Program-made: the position numbers and the translations under genes | The notes under the pieces: generated by a model | What the model saw: only the letters and a program-made list of their open reading frames with translations | Database searches by the model: none | What the model was told of the DNA's origin: nothing | Assembly: GCF_030867095.1 (NCBI RefSeq) | Contig: NC_081824.1 | Location: 346,099,703 to 346,163,702, forward strand | Direction of reading: 5' to 3' | Source: Alligator mississippiensis | Lineage: Eukaryota > Chordata > Crocodylia > Alligatoridae | DNA: 64,000 nt | In this document: piece by piece, positions 23,606 through 35,600 of the stretch | Layout of the letters: each line of letters opens with the position of its first letter | How positions within the stretch are numbered: the stretch's first letter is position 1

Positions 23606-23771
23606 CCAGCAAACCGCAGACAGGCAAACTGTGGACTGGAAGTGACCAGCATACTGTGGACCAGTGGCCAACCCTTTTTTATACTCAGTATAAAATACCC
23701 AGAATCAGGCTGCCAGTCTGTAGTATGCTGGTCACTTCCAGTCCACAGTTTGCCAGTCTGAGGTTTGCTGG
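23606..23771. repeat. Large inverted repeat (about 55-bp arms), possible MITE
   Basis: Left arm 23606-23659 and right arm 23717-23771 are reverse complements with only a few mismatches; the shared core is CTGGTCACTTCCAGTCCACA. The ~57-bp spacer begins with a hAT-like end (CAGTGGCCAACCC at 23662), and AAAAAGGTTGGGAACCACTA at about 23831-23850 looks like the matching opposite end. No clean target duplication was found. Weaker pairing may extend outward to about 23545 and 23840. Confidence 0.7.
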
Positions 23772-23851
23772 TGAACGGTCACTTCCAGTCTGCAGTCAGT
23801 TCTGGTCCAAAGTTTGTTGGTTTGCAATCTAAAAAGGTTGGGAACCACTAG

Positions 23852-25090
23852 GCTACCAGTCAACAGCTGGACTAACCTGTAGCGGAAGGCTAAAAAGGTT
23901 GAAGTGTATACAAGGGAGTAATTGGCAACAGAGTAACATATGTAAAGCATCGGAGTGGCTATAGTGGTGGAAGGATTCAGGTAGGACTAAGGTGGCCACC
24001 AAGGGGCACCACACCATGATAGGGTACAGCTGGCTACAATGATGCAGCATATACTTTCTACTTGGATTCTCTGTCCTTGTCCATTCTGCATTGTAAATAC
24101 GTTGTTGTCAATATGCATGGTGAATATGGTTAATGGTATGATATTTTGAATATGAAACTGTATTATGTTTGCTCATAGACAAAATAAAGTGCAAAATTTA
24201 ATTCTTAATTGTTTCCATTGATGCCCAGAATTCAAGGAGTGGCAGACATTTGTCCATGTTCTTTACCAGTATTGTGGACCACAACCCTCAGTGTAGCATA
24301 ACAGAGTGCCATTGGTCATGGCTGTTCATTGTTATCCATAAATTGTACCAATGGCTGAAGTTTGACCTATCAAACTTATGGTATATAGAATTACAAGCTA
24401 CTGTCATCAGTGTTAAATCACATGAGAGGCAGCTATCAAATTAACTTAGCACTTGCTGGTCATTAGTTAATAATCAAAGGGTGAGACCATGGTCCTCGTC
24501 CACTCAGTGGCTCCCCTTCTCATCAAACACACACACAATTGAAATTACATCCAACACCAATTAACCCAGAAACATTATCCTGTGGTTGTAACATTCTCTT
24601 ATTATTTTATTTTAACATCTTTAAGAAAAATCACAAGGTACTGCCCATTTTTTTTTCAGTAAAATTCAAAAGGATACGCAAGGCATGAGGTCAAAGGGGA
24701 AAACAGTTTCAAGTCTGAATAGTCATATGATCACTGGATTGATAGAACAGATAACAAAACATAAAGATATGTAATTGGATTAGGCAATGATATATTAATA
24801 TGGCTACCTTTATTCTTTAGATTAAGACTTTTGTCTGTCAGTAAAAAAATACAGCTTGTCCTTTTCTTTTTGGTTGAGTAACAACCAGGTTCCAAGCAAT
24901 TGCATACCAATCAATCATTCAAACAGTAGCTGTTTTGGATGACACTGATGTATGTGTACTGTATTTACTCACACCAATGTCAAACGTGGTTTGTGTGCCC
25001 TGTTTTCAATAGTTTAGCCAAACAGTGCCAAAACCTGGAACTGAGTGAAAGCAGTAGCAAAACTATGTTGGACTTCAAAACTATGCTGAA
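23852..25090. other. AT-rich non-coding DNA
   Basis: No gene or clear element. Small frames at 24250-24444 and 24939-25253 have no domain. Confidence 0.5.
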
Positions 25091-25098
25091 TTTTACAA

Positions 25099-25157
25099 TA
25101 ACCCAAATCTGCATTCTGGCATTTTTAACCCAAATCTACATTCGGGCATTTTTAAAA
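25099..25157. repeat. Tandem duplication, about 29-bp unit
   Basis: Two adjacent copies of AACCCAAATCTNCATTCNGG followed by CATTTTTAA, differing at two positions. Confidence 0.8.
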
Positions 25158-25197
25158 GATATAATAATTGACAATAGTATAATAAATAATATTAATT

Positions 25198-25248
25198 TTG
25201 TCTGTGTTTACACAAGCACATACACATTTGTCTGTGTTTACACAAGCA
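25198..25248. repeat. Tandem duplication, 30-bp period
   Basis: TTGTCTGTGTTTACACAAGC occurs twice, 30 bp apart, separated by ACATACACA-type sequence. Confidence 0.85.
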
Positions 25249-25744
25249 GATAAATAAAATTAATCACACCCTCCCCCCTTTTCCCAACCTTTAGATGGCA
25301 GGAATAAATGCCAGATTCAGATCTTGGGGTTTAACACTACTTTTCTAAATCTGACTTAGCCCCAACCCAGAAACCTGGAAGAACAAGTTCTAACTTGGTG
25401 TTCTAACATGAACAAACTTGCCCACTCACAAGCAACATTAAAAAAAAAAACAGGGTTTACTACAGGGGAAAAAGTGAGCAAACACACAACCTCAAAGAAT
25501 ACCTTAACTACTGAATACTAATTGAAACTAAAAGCAGTTAACAGCCTCCACAAGTGGCAAACCAATCCAGAGGAGCTACTACCAGCCCATTAAATTGGGA
25601 AGGGAGACTCACCCAGGGCTCCCACCTGCAGACTCTATTATTCAAGCCAGTCAATGGTGGCAGATGTTGCACAAAGAAGAGGCCTTACTTTCAGACCCTG
25701 CTGTCTCTGAGCACATGGAAGTAAGGGGAAAATTTGAACACATT

Positions 25745-26237
25745 GGGCGTGTCTACACAAGATATTTTCTCCCCAGTTGACTAATTAGCTGTGCAGTTAA
25801 TGTCTTGGTGTCTACACATACTATTACACTGGAGTAAACTAACTTAATTTACTTTGCAGCAGGATAGTACTTGTAGATATACAAGGATACAAGTACTGTC
25901 CTGCTGTAGAGTAAAAAATGCAGCAGTGCACAAGTAGATGCTGCCCTGGCTGCCTGGGGCATGAGGCTGCCCTGGCTGCCTGGGGGCTGCCAGCTAGCCC
26001 CCACACTGAAGCTCCCTCATGCCCCAGCCAGCCCCTCCACAGCATGTTGAGCTTGGGCTAGCAGTCCCAAGCTGTCAGGCAGACCCCTGGGTGCCCCTGA
26101 CAGCCAGGGCTGCTTTAACCTGGCTGCACATGTGGAATAATAAATGAACTTTGAATGTGCACCTGGGAGCAATAAACTCTGGAGCAATAAGTTCTGGAGT
26201 TTATTCATGCACAGTAATAGCACGTGCAGATGTGCCC
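25745..26237. mobile_element. MITE, GGG-ended family, long member
   Basis: Left end GGGCGTGTCTACACAAGA and right end (minus strand) GGGCACATCTGCACGTGC are inverted repeats. The flanking triplets are ATT and ACT, one mismatch from a 3-bp duplication. The interior holds its own inverted pairs (for example AGGATAGTACTTGTA and TACAAGTACTGTCCT around 25860-25905) and a GC-rich centre. 493 bp, non-coding. Confidence 0.7.
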
Positions 26238-26780
26238 ACTGATCTTAAAATAAACATGGGCATTTTTTTATGGGTACTTATAGGCTTAGTTTACCCAGAA
26301 TTGATGCATTTTACCTTTTTTGAAACAGCTGCAAGTTTTAGAACAGGTACTTTGTAAACACACTTTTAAACAACACTTCTGTACCTACTTAAATGTAATA
26401 CAAACTCTAGGTGTTCTTGTCAGGAGTCCTGAGATCTTCCAAAACTGATAAGAAACCTGATCCAGCTCCAGTACATGGAGGGCAGGACCACACTAATCAT
26501 ATGCAACAGGCTGAGAGAAGGAGTGACAGAAGGATCCTGGGTAAACTTTTTGGGGCCCATAGGATGATGTCTGCCAGACTTTTAAGGTTCATGAAGAAAC
26601 AGGAAACATTGGAAATAGGAAACAAAGGCTCAAATCAATTGTAGGAGTGAAGAGAAAATCAAAATGTATTCAATGTAGTGGCTCAACATGACTTGAAAGA
26701 GAGTTGGTGCTAATGAGGACTGCATGCAATAGGCAGTAGTGTATATCTTATTCAGATGAGGTGTGCTAAGTTTTTCTTGT
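26238..26780. other. Non-coding spacer
   Basis: No recognised feature; the 77-codon frame at 26411-26644 shows no domain. Confidence 0.4.
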
Positions 26781-26793
26781 GGTAGATTCCCAT
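26781..26793. repeat. Target-site duplication, left copy, of the Tx1-like LINE
   Basis: GGTAGATTCCCAT occurs here and again at 29113-29125, directly after the A-rich tail of the LINE. A 13-bp perfect match at both edges is the expected mark of LINE insertion. Confidence 0.75.
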
Positions 26794-29112
26794 TACTGTG
26801 ATTGGGTTAGGGAAGGGCAGCGGGTGGGTGTGCAGGGGCGCTGGGGAGCGGATGCTTTTATTGTAACAGGTGCATGGTTTTTTACTGTGGTTTAAGGTGT
26901 TTGATGGAAAGTTTATGCTAGAAGATGGATATATATAACTATATATATTAAAAATGTTTTTCACAAAACAAAAAAGGTTCCCATTGCTGTAGTCCTTATC
27001 TTTAAAAAAGGAGAAAAAGAAAATCTAGAGAATTGAAGACCAATAACTCTGCTACATGAAGATTATAAGATCTCTGCAAAAGTTTTGGCCCAAAAGATGA
27101 GAGGCAATTTATCAGAATTGATTCATGAGGACCAGATGTGTGCCATACCAGGAAGAAGAGAAGAGTTGCAGATGCATTATGGTTAATAAGGGACACTCTG
27201 GTAGATATCCAAGAGAGAAAAAGAAACATGGTGGTTATAAATATAGATTTGGAAAAAGCATATGATCAAATACAGCATAAGTCCATGCTCATAATCCTGA
27301 GGAAAATGGAATTCCCAGATAGAATGATCCGAGCAATACAAATATTGTACAAGATGGTCAAGAGCCAGATATTGATAAATGGTCAGTTGAGCCAGGACTT
27401 TGAGAAAAGATCTGAAGTAAGACAAGACTGCCCATTATCAGTGGGGGTTTTCGTTTGTGTTATAGAACCAATGGCCCAGAAAATAAGACACAGGTTGATC
27501 ACAAGGGTGAAAATCTCCAGCAGAGAAGAAATTAAGTGCACACTATATATGGATGATATCACAGTATTAGGACAAGACAAAGTGTCAGTTGATAGAGTAT
27601 TGGAACACGTGATGGACCACGATGGGGCAGCAGGGGCAAAAATTAATAAAAAGAAGACCACGCTAATGGGAATAGGGAACTGGGAAGGGCTGGACGACTA
27701 CGGTTTACAACTACAAACAGAAGAAATGAAGATCCTGGGCATACAGATGGACATGAAAGGGAGAGGTGACAGGACCTGGGAGAAGATAATCACCAAGGTA
27801 TGACAGGTAACAGGACTTTGGAGAACACAGAAGCTGTCTAAACAAGGAAAGGTGGAACTGGTAAAGGCAGTATTACTACCAGTGATCCTCTATGTAGGAA
27901 TTGTGTTTCCTCCAACGTGTAGACAAGCACAAAGGATACTGAAAGAGTTGTTCACCTTTTTCTGGGGCAGCAAAAGGGAGTGGGTGGCAAGGAAAGAGAT
28001 ATACAAGGAAAAACAAGTGGGAGGATGGGGAATGCCTGACATAGAGGTGTTTATTTACACAACATTTATCAGCAGAATGTGGAGGATAGGAGTAAAAGGG
28101 GAAGGGAAAAGAGCAAGGTTTTGTCTGTACTTAGCCGGAAAGTCTTGAGGACATGGGAAGGGGGGAAGGAGGGATGGAAAATGCCTTGGGCCTGGACACC
28201 CCCCAACCCACTATGCAAGAGCTGAGAAGTTCATGATACACTATGCACTGTTAGAAGGGAATGCAAAGAAATGGGAGAATAGTAAAAGCCTTGAAAGGAA
28301 TGTAAGGGACAGGGACAGAATAACAGAAGTGGGGAACCTAACCAAAAGTCAGTCAGCCCAAGTGTGGAATGGGATGTGGGAAGCATGGGCAAAGAGGAAA
28401 CATGTAGAATTCGCGTGGCTAGCAGCATGAAATGTATTACCAGTAAGAGAAAGGTTATGCAGATGGGGATTACCCAGACTGGAAAAGTGTTCAAGGGAAA
28501 ACTGTGAGAGCATAGAGTCAACTTGTTACATGTTCAGGGAGTATAAATATGCAAAGAAAGTGTGGAAGAGGGTGGGGAGATTTGCAAAGAAAACGCAATG
28601 GTGTAATGTACTGACATGTGAGACGGTGATATACGGACTGAACCAAAGAGGACGAATGAGCCAAGAACTGAGACTTCTTATAATGTGTATGAGAGCGCTG
28701 TCTGGAAGATGCAGAGCTTGCTGGACCACAAGGGACTATTCTTCATACCACGAGAATGCGTGCAGCTAGCTGTGCATGAACTGCAAATGTATATTGAAAG
28801 GGATGAACAGGACCTGGTAGTGTTGTGCACGATGAACAAGTGGAGATTAAAAGACTGGGAAATGCTGTTCCAGGAAAATTCTGAGCGGGGAGAGGAGGAA
28901 CAGGTGGGGAATAACAATTTAAAAATGGGATTGGGGAAACTGATGAAAGCATAACAGGTAATGCCATTTGTGAAGACAGATAGATGTGAAAGGATGTAAA
29001 TGAGGAGATTTGATGTTAGTTTAGAGAAATGTTATGTAAAGTGTTGTAAACTGCTTTCTTTTTAATGTGGGGAGGAAGATTTTGATTTTAATAAAATAAA
29101 ATAAAATAAAAA
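26794..29112 (+). mobile_element. L1-Tx1-like LINE, 5'-truncated, with a foreign 5' segment
   Basis: The element lies between two 13-bp duplications and ends in about four AAAAT units (29090-29112). From about 26976 it encodes a Tx1/L1-type reverse transcriptase and C-terminal region. The first ~180 bp (26794-26974) are not coding and end in an A-rich stretch, CACAAAACAAAAAA, which looks like the tail of another transcript joined to the LINE. Tx1-like LINEs are typical of fish and amphibians and less abundant in amniotes; the relative lack of stops suggests moderate age. Confidence 0.8.
26976..28954 (+). pseudogene. Tx1-like LINE ORF2 remnant: reverse transcriptase
   Basis: The copy encodes an L1/Tx1-type reverse transcriptase. 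The first part, in another frame up to about 27150, carries the FKKG, RPITL-like and HEDQMCAIPGR motifs. The main frame (27138-27803) carries the palm motifs: NIDLEKAYDQI, then GQLSQDFEKRSEVRQDCPLS and the catalytic YMDD at residues 137-140 of that frame, then AGAKINKKKT and a LGI segment. The frame continues in phase past a TGA at 27801-27803 into GKVELVKAVLLPVILYVG and the FFWGSKREWVARKE and GGWGMPD segments characteristic of the Tx1 C-terminus. Further TGA stops lie at 28146-28148 and 28428-28430. A frame change at about 28680-28690 leads into the last segment, ending at 28954. The conserved RQGCPLSP box is degraded to RQDCPLSV. Non-functional. Confidence 0.82.
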
Positions 29113-29125
29113 GGTAGATTCCCAT

Positions 29126-30439
29126 CAGCATGCATGCCCAGTATGGGCCAGGTGTTCTATAGTCATGCTATATAGGCCATTAGTGAGTACATGCTGCTTT
29201 TGGCATCAGTTTAATGATAGACAGTGTATTTAATGAGGTTTCCTTGTATGAGAAAGTAAGGTGAGGAGCTTTCTGATTGGGGGAGGGGGGAGACGACCCT
29301 CATTTTGTATTTGAATATAGTATTTATAATAGAAATCTAGTTATAAAAGCATCCATAAGCCAAAACTGAATTCTTGGATATATACTAAGTGTTAGTAAAA
29401 CACATACTATCTTACAGAAGTAACAGTTAAACAAACATTCTTCCCAGTGTCCCTCTGTAGTAGAAAGTGAAAGACAGAAACTTTTGCTGAAATGTGGTAT
29501 ATGGCATCTACTCCTTGCTAACAAGAAACTGTTAACCAAGTTAATAAGTTGAAACATGCAAGACCAGTCTTTCTTCCATAATTATTTTGGATACAGCATG
29601 TTGTTGGCCCTATTGCCATAGTTTCTGAAAGTTTCTGAAGTCTGATGAGTTAGATTGAAATATTACTGTATTTACTGTTCCTTTTGGTAAAGCTAATGGC
29701 ACTGAACTAAAGAACTGGTCTTTCAAGATCATTGAAAAGTCATGGCTAACTAATAAATAATTATCTAATACCAGTATTCTCAGTCTGAAAAGGGGAGAGA
29801 CTAAGCATTGAGGAAACGTAAGTGAAAGAAACGTACATATAATGCTAAGATGTAAAAATACCAGTAGTGCTTTTCTGTATTATATGACATGATCATTTTA
29901 ATCCTTAGGGCAAAAGTAACTCTAACTACCGAAGAGGTGCAAATGTCCTCTAGAAATGAGTAGTTTGTCACGAATTGTGTTCATAATAAGGCAAATAAGC
30001 CAACATGTGTGTTTACTATGCATTATAGACATGGGTATGACATCACTGACAGCCAATTAGAAAGTTCCACTTGTGTCATTTCATAATAAAGAAAAGACTA
30101 TTCAGCAGTCACTGCATTAAAGAATGCTTGTCACAGAGATTTGCACAGAAATGGGTTGATTAATTTTTAATGAATTATGCCAGAAAAAGTTACCTTGTAG
30201 AAAATTGTTGTGAGAACATTTGTGATAACTAGTCTGTTTTAAAAGAGTTTCTCTATGTGTGGGTTCTACAACTAAAGACAACCTTAAAGCAGAATCTAAT
30301 CTAAAATGGCATTTCCAGCTCTAATATATACAGTTCATAAAAGTGATAAGAAGACTGTGTGGCTTATAAATTCAGATTCATATAAGTTTTAAACACCACT
30401 ATATTCTCTGTAAATGTGTCCTTACTCTGCCACAATCTC
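29126..30439. other. AT-rich non-coding DNA
   Basis: No recognised gene or element. Confidence 0.5.
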
Positions 30440-30625
30440 CTTATCTTGATGTCTTCAAGTCAAGACTGGATACTTGTCTTAAAAAACATATTTAGTGAAA
30501 CAAGGTGTTCTTTAGTCAACTGGGAATTCTGGGGGTAACTAGGGAAAATTCTCTGCTCTGTGCTATATGGGTCAGATTAGGTGATCTAGCAGTTGAGTCC
30601 CCTTTGCCTTTTAAAATCTCTGAGT
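30440..30625 (+). mobile_element. Old CR1 3'-end fragment
   Basis: GATGTCTTCAAGTCAAGACT matches the codons near the CR1 C-terminus (VFKSRLD), and GTCAGATTAGGTGATCTAGC then AGTCCCCTTTGCC followed by AAAATCTCTGAG is a diverged CR1 tail. No open frame remains. Confidence 0.7.
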
Positions 30626-30787
30626 AATTTCCATGTGCCACAGACAAGGCACACCACACACAATATTTTTTCTATATTAAATAGACACATAAATGAAATA
30701 TAACATTATTTAAACACTGAGAAAGTATTCTCTGCAGCGTGAGACATTTTGGAGTAAAGCATGGGGGTCAGATAGCATGTTATATGT

Positions 30788-31720
30788 CAGGGGTGGGCAA
30801 TTATTTGGGCTGGAGGGTCACTTAGAGAGTTTTGGTGAGCTGTTGCAGGCCAGGGGTCAGGGGGAGAGGGAGAGAAACTGATCCTATCTGGCCCTGGGCC
30901 CATTTAACCCACATGTACTGCTGAGGGCACTGGATGGAGTGGGAGGGTGGGGTTCCCATGGAGACCAGCCTGGGACCCCCACAGGCAGGGCACCCTTTGC
31001 TGGGCAGATAGGATGAGGCTGGAGGGAGCAGTTTCCTGGATCGGATGGGTGGGCAGGGCTGGGATTGGGAGTGGGGCATGACAAGATGGGGCTGGTGGTA
31101 GGGGCAGAGCTGTGATCTGCTCCCTGCGTGTCACTGTGTCGGCTACTGGTTCTGGGGGCAGCGGCCAGCCCCTGCTGGTGGAACCGACGCCCATCACAGG
31201 GGTGTGCGGGGAGCAGATCATGGCTCTGCCCCAGGCCCTGGCCTTGTGCAGTCACCACCCATGATCCTGGCCCTGCCCACCTGTCCAGCTCCTGGACACT
31301 GCTCCCCACCTCCCTGCTGCCCCATCCCATCCCTCTGGCCAAGTGCACCCTGCCTGCGGGGGTCCTGCATCAGTTTCTATGGAGACCCTGCCTGCCTATA
31401 TGCTCCATCTGGTGCCTTCAGGTGTGGGTGCAGGGCAGTCAGGCTGAGGTGCCCAGACAATAGGGCCAGGTCAAGTGGTGACAGTGGTGATATTGGCAGT
31501 GGTAGCCAGGCTGAGTGAGCCTCTGCCATGGGGGATGCTTAGAAACTGAGTCTGTCTGCCATGCCATTCCTGCCCTGCTGTATACCCAGGGGTGGCAGGT
31601 CCAACCACATGTGCCACAGCCTAGGCTGCCCCCTGTGTCCGGGTTGGGTGGAGCCATAGACCAGATAATATCCCTTGGCAAGCTGGATCCAGCCCATGGG
31701 CTGTATTTTGTCCTCCTCTG
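30788..31720. mobile_element. Non-autonomous hAT-like element
   Basis: Left end CAGGGGTGGGCAATTATTTG and right end (minus strand) CAGAGGAGGACAAAATACAG followed by CCCATGGGCTGGATCCA match the CAGGGGTGGGCAAACT...GGCC ends of hAT (Charlie-like) elements. The 8-bp flanks TTATATGT and GTCTATGT agree at 6 of 8 positions. The GC-rich interior contains inverted repeats (GCAGATCATGGCTCTGCCCC against GGGGCAGAGCTGTGATCTGC). The interior frames are artefacts of that composition; no transposase motifs are seen. Confidence 0.72.
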
Positions 31721-31949
31721 GTCTATGTATGTATGTGTTCTCACTCTGAATGACCTACCCTGTGCCCACCCTGCAACGGCTCCTTAATATAAACCCTCAT
31801 GTAAGTTATGCTTGCCTCTTTAGGGGAGGTCTATAGATGGGGTGGTTGTCAAGCAGTGTAAGGACACACACTAAAAACAGTTTCTCAAAGTAAACAAGCC
31901 CCTGCTTGGTACCTATTTTATGTCTTTCCAGAGTTTAGTCCATATACTT
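31721..31949. other. Non-coding spacer
   Basis: Nothing recognised between the hAT-like element and the next CR1 fragment. Confidence 0.4.
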
Positions 31950-32368
31950 TAAGTTTAAAGGGACTGAGGCTGAGGGATTTGAACCTGTTCAGCCTCAGCA
32001 AGCGGAGGCTGAGTGGGAATTTGGTGGCTGCCTCCAAACTCGTTAGGGGAGATCAGCAGCAAAAAGGAAGAGCCCTATTCTCCCCAGCACCTGGGGTGAC
32101 GAGGAACAATGGCCAGAAGCTGCTGGAGAATAGGTTCAGGTTAGAGATTAGGAGGCACTATTTCACTGTTAGGGTGGCTAGGATCCGGAACCAACTTGCT
32201 AGGGAAGTGGTCCTCGCTCCTATCTTGGGTAAATTCAAAAAGAGGTTGGATGAACACCTGTCTGGGGTCATGTGATCCCAGCGTGTGCTCCGGCCAGTGG
32301 TGTGGGGTTAGATTAGATGATCTATTCAGGTCCCTTCTGACCCCTAACTACTATGAAACTATGAAACT
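31950..32368 (+). mobile_element. CR1 3' fragment with short open frame
   Basis: Frame 31979-32275 (98 codons) is the C-terminal part of the CR1 reverse transcriptase: NLFSLSKRRLSGNLVAAS, then GVTRNNGQKLLENRFRLEIR, FTVRVARI and KFKKRLDEHLSGV. It is followed by the CR1 tail (GATGATCTATTCAGGTCCCT) and the terminal ACTATGAAACTATGAAACT. The copy is older than those at 7674 and 41228 because it differs from them widely. Confidence 0.88.
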
Positions 32369-32403
32369 TTACACAAGTTCTTTCCAGTACTTGAGAGCAC
32401 CCA

Positions 32404-32605
32404 GGGTACATCTAGACAAGATGCTTACTGCAATGCATAGTAGCTTGTTACTACTGCTCAGTACAATCGCCAGGCACAAACCAGGACGTGACACTACTGT
32501 GCAGTAGTAATGAGCTACTGTGCAGGTTATTTAGTACTTGGTTATGCACGTACTAAATGACTGCAGTAATAACTGCACAGTGGGTGTCCCACCTAAACGT
32601 GGCCC
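32404..32605. mobile_element. Probable MITE, GGG-ended family
   Basis: Left end GGGTACATCTAGACAAGATG and right end (minus strand) GGGCCACGTTTAGGTGGGAC form a weak inverted repeat. The interior is rich in TACTGTGCAGTAGTA-type palindromes, as in the element at 10446. The exact end and the 3-bp duplication are uncertain because of CCCA/CCCC ambiguity. Confidence 0.45.
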
Positions 32606-32611
32606 CAGTTT

Positions 32612-35600
32612 AAGACACAGAATAAAGGTGTTGTGATTTCAAAATCAGATATGCTTTTAAGCTGACTTGAGATCATACATTTAAAGTCAGATCCAAATCC
32701 AAAGTGTTGATCCCAAGTGCTCTGAACTTTGGTGGTTTAGATAAAATGAACTTTATGGAAGAGTTTTAGTTTTTGCAAAATCAAAGCTACTGGTTTCTTT
32801 AGTACCTCATTCAGACACGGTAACTCACATGTATCACCACTCTATTTATACTGATCTAGAGTAAGAATAACAGATTGTTTTAATGTAGAGGGTGAACTGC
32901 AAATAAACAACATCTTTCCCTCATATAATGAAATGGTCTCTTTATAAACAGGGTCATGGTTCCACAGTATTTTAGATTAAATGAATTACATTTCTAAACT
33001 ACGTGAAGTAAACTGACTTTATAATAGTTTTGTGTTTTTAAATATTTACACCCAGTGCCTGAAACACATTTTCTCTTTTAGTTCCTTGTCATATATGTTC
33101 AGGTTTCATTATATTACTTGAAGGCAGGTAGGCAAATTTCCTCAGAGTGTCGTTTGTGATGATCAAGGACTGCCAACGAGTGGAGCACTTTTATTTTAAT
33201 TGATCTGACTAGAATGAATTTCTGTTCTTCCCTGCATATGAAGATATCTCTGTATGGAGATTTTTGTTAAATTTTGTATGCAGAGTAATTTATAGAGTCA
33301 AGGAATAAACATGGGTTGAAATAACTGAAGAGGATGTTCAAAAATTAATGCTATTTTTCCTTGCTATCTAGCTCTGTCATAAAACCAAGAATAGATAGCT
33401 AAGATTGGAAACTGTAGAAAATGGAAGAAAAAAATTCACACTAAAATCAGTGCATTCAAGGGTACTAAGTGAATGAAAAACTAGCAAGATCTGAATGCAT
33501 TTCAACAGCTAGTCTTGATCTTACAGTTTCTGGTACCACCAGTGGAAAAAAAATTCTAAAGTGAGAAATTTGCCTTGTATTTTATTACTATTCTTCACAT
33601 ACAGTTTACTGTAGTTCCAAAATAGACAGGCAAAGAACGAAAGATTTATTTGACCTACCTGTAAGCCTTGAAATATGTATTTAGCACAGCTGTTCTTTTG
33701 TGTTTAAACTCATCACAAAATACAGCTTTAATGTAACCCACCATTGATCTGCAGTAAGTGGAAACAAAATCTCTCCTTAATTAGTATCATCCAATCACTT
33801 TTTTACATTTCTACAGAACACACACTGTGAACTGTTTAATGGACTATTATTTAGAAAAGTGGCAAAGAGCTTGCAAAAAAAAAAAAAAGAAACACATAGT
33901 GAAAATAAAAACTAGCAGTGTCAATGAAAAATGTGTTGCAAAATAATGGAAAAAAAGATGTTTCGTTAAGATGGGCTTCACTGGCATTTTACTGTATAGA
34001 TGAACACTACTCCAATTACTGCCAACAATGGGGAAAGAGATAGAGAGATATAGATTCATTACTTTCAACACCCTTAACTGTCTACCACTGAATTCGCTTA
34101 TCTGCTCCTTTTTCCACAGGACCTGCATGGAGGGGGGAAGGAATAAACAAAGAACTGAGTAGAGTGAATGTGTCACAAATTACCACAAACACACTGTGAC
34201 TCAATGCACTTTTCATTTCTCTCCTCATTAACTGTGTCTTGCTCAAAATGAGAGACTGGGTCTAAACATAATCAAGTCCCACAGATAACAATTGACTTGA
34301 CTGCTGGGGCAGTCATCACCTTCTAGCTACTGGGAAATAAATTTAGAAATAAAATGAGTTAAAATAAAATTCACTCTGCTCTCTTTTCTGTGCTCAGATA
34401 ATTTGAAGGCCATCAAGGCCTGCAGAAACAATCCATCTCTCTGTGAAAAGGAAAGCAGCCTGTGCCACTACCAATAAGGCATGTCTTTAGTGTTATCAAG
34501 AGTAAGTATAATTACACAGTGGAAAGGCCATCAAAGTGTCTTGGGCTGTGGTATTTTTTTCCTGAGGTCTTCATCAATAGTGCTGTCGGAATGAAAAGAA
34601 TAAGCGGGGGGAAAAAGAAAAAAATAATATCCTCCAGATTGGTGTGACTGACCTGCAATCTAGTAGAGCACATTATAATTTGAGAGCAGTAGGAAGATTC
34701 AATAAAAATTTTGCTGTCTTCTTCTTTAAATCAGGAAGGATTAATTTCAAGAATCTCTGTGTATGCTCTTGTGGTCCCCGTTTTGTCAGGGCTGAGATTT
34801 CTCCACAGGGCAAATCCTACTGGAGAATATTTATGGTAGCAAAGATGCTTTTTCTAGATCTAAGCAGAGCTACATTTCTGATTGGCAGATTTCTGTCTGT
34901 TAAACAGTATAATATAGGGCCATCAGATCTTGTGAAACAGGAGCTCTCCCCTGCACTATTTATAGGCACTTAGACTGTGTGCCCACTGAAGTTGACTGAT
35001 TAGTTAAATTTCTGTCCTAAGAAGTATTAGATCAGGCCCCCTCCAAACTGCATTTCCTAACATTTTTTCCATTTAATGAAATAAACATATAGTAAATCCA
35101 ATGCTTTTTTATGATATGATTTCATAAGTATTAGAAATATGCATGAGTTAAAGCCTGTGGTGCTTTACTCGCGTGATTAATCATTACTGAAGTGAAGAGT
35201 ACTGCAGTTTGAGTGAGGATTATTTCTGTGAGGAAGTCTTAGGTAGGGTCCATCCCTGTGTTTGGGATTTATGCAACCAACTTGCTCGTTTGTTGTGTTG
35301 TGTTGCACTTACAAGTCATTAGAAATAAGGAGCGATTCCTAGCCATGGGGAGCAGTCATTGTTGACTTAACACAACGGGGTCTTCTTAAAACAACCTCGG
35401 GAGCAACTATGGTAAAAGGCCTCCAGTTTTATCTAACCATCATTGCTTCACTGTCATATTATTGCTGGATATGTCTCTTTCTAAGGCAACCATATCTGGA
35501 AAACACAACATCAAAAATGCAAGTGCCTGATTGCTCTGAGGCAGGTTTGGTCATTAAAAAACCTTAAGCTAACCATGAACCTCTGAGACTGGCTTTTTTG

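Noticed and set aside
22847..23761. 304-codon plus-strand open frame
   Set aside because: No recognisable domain, Leu/Ser/Pro-rich composition expected of chance frames, competing antisense frames, and its end overlaps an inverted repeat.
31979..32275. 98-codon frame as a host gene
   Set aside because: It is the C-terminal end of an older CR1 reverse transcriptase followed by the CR1 tail.
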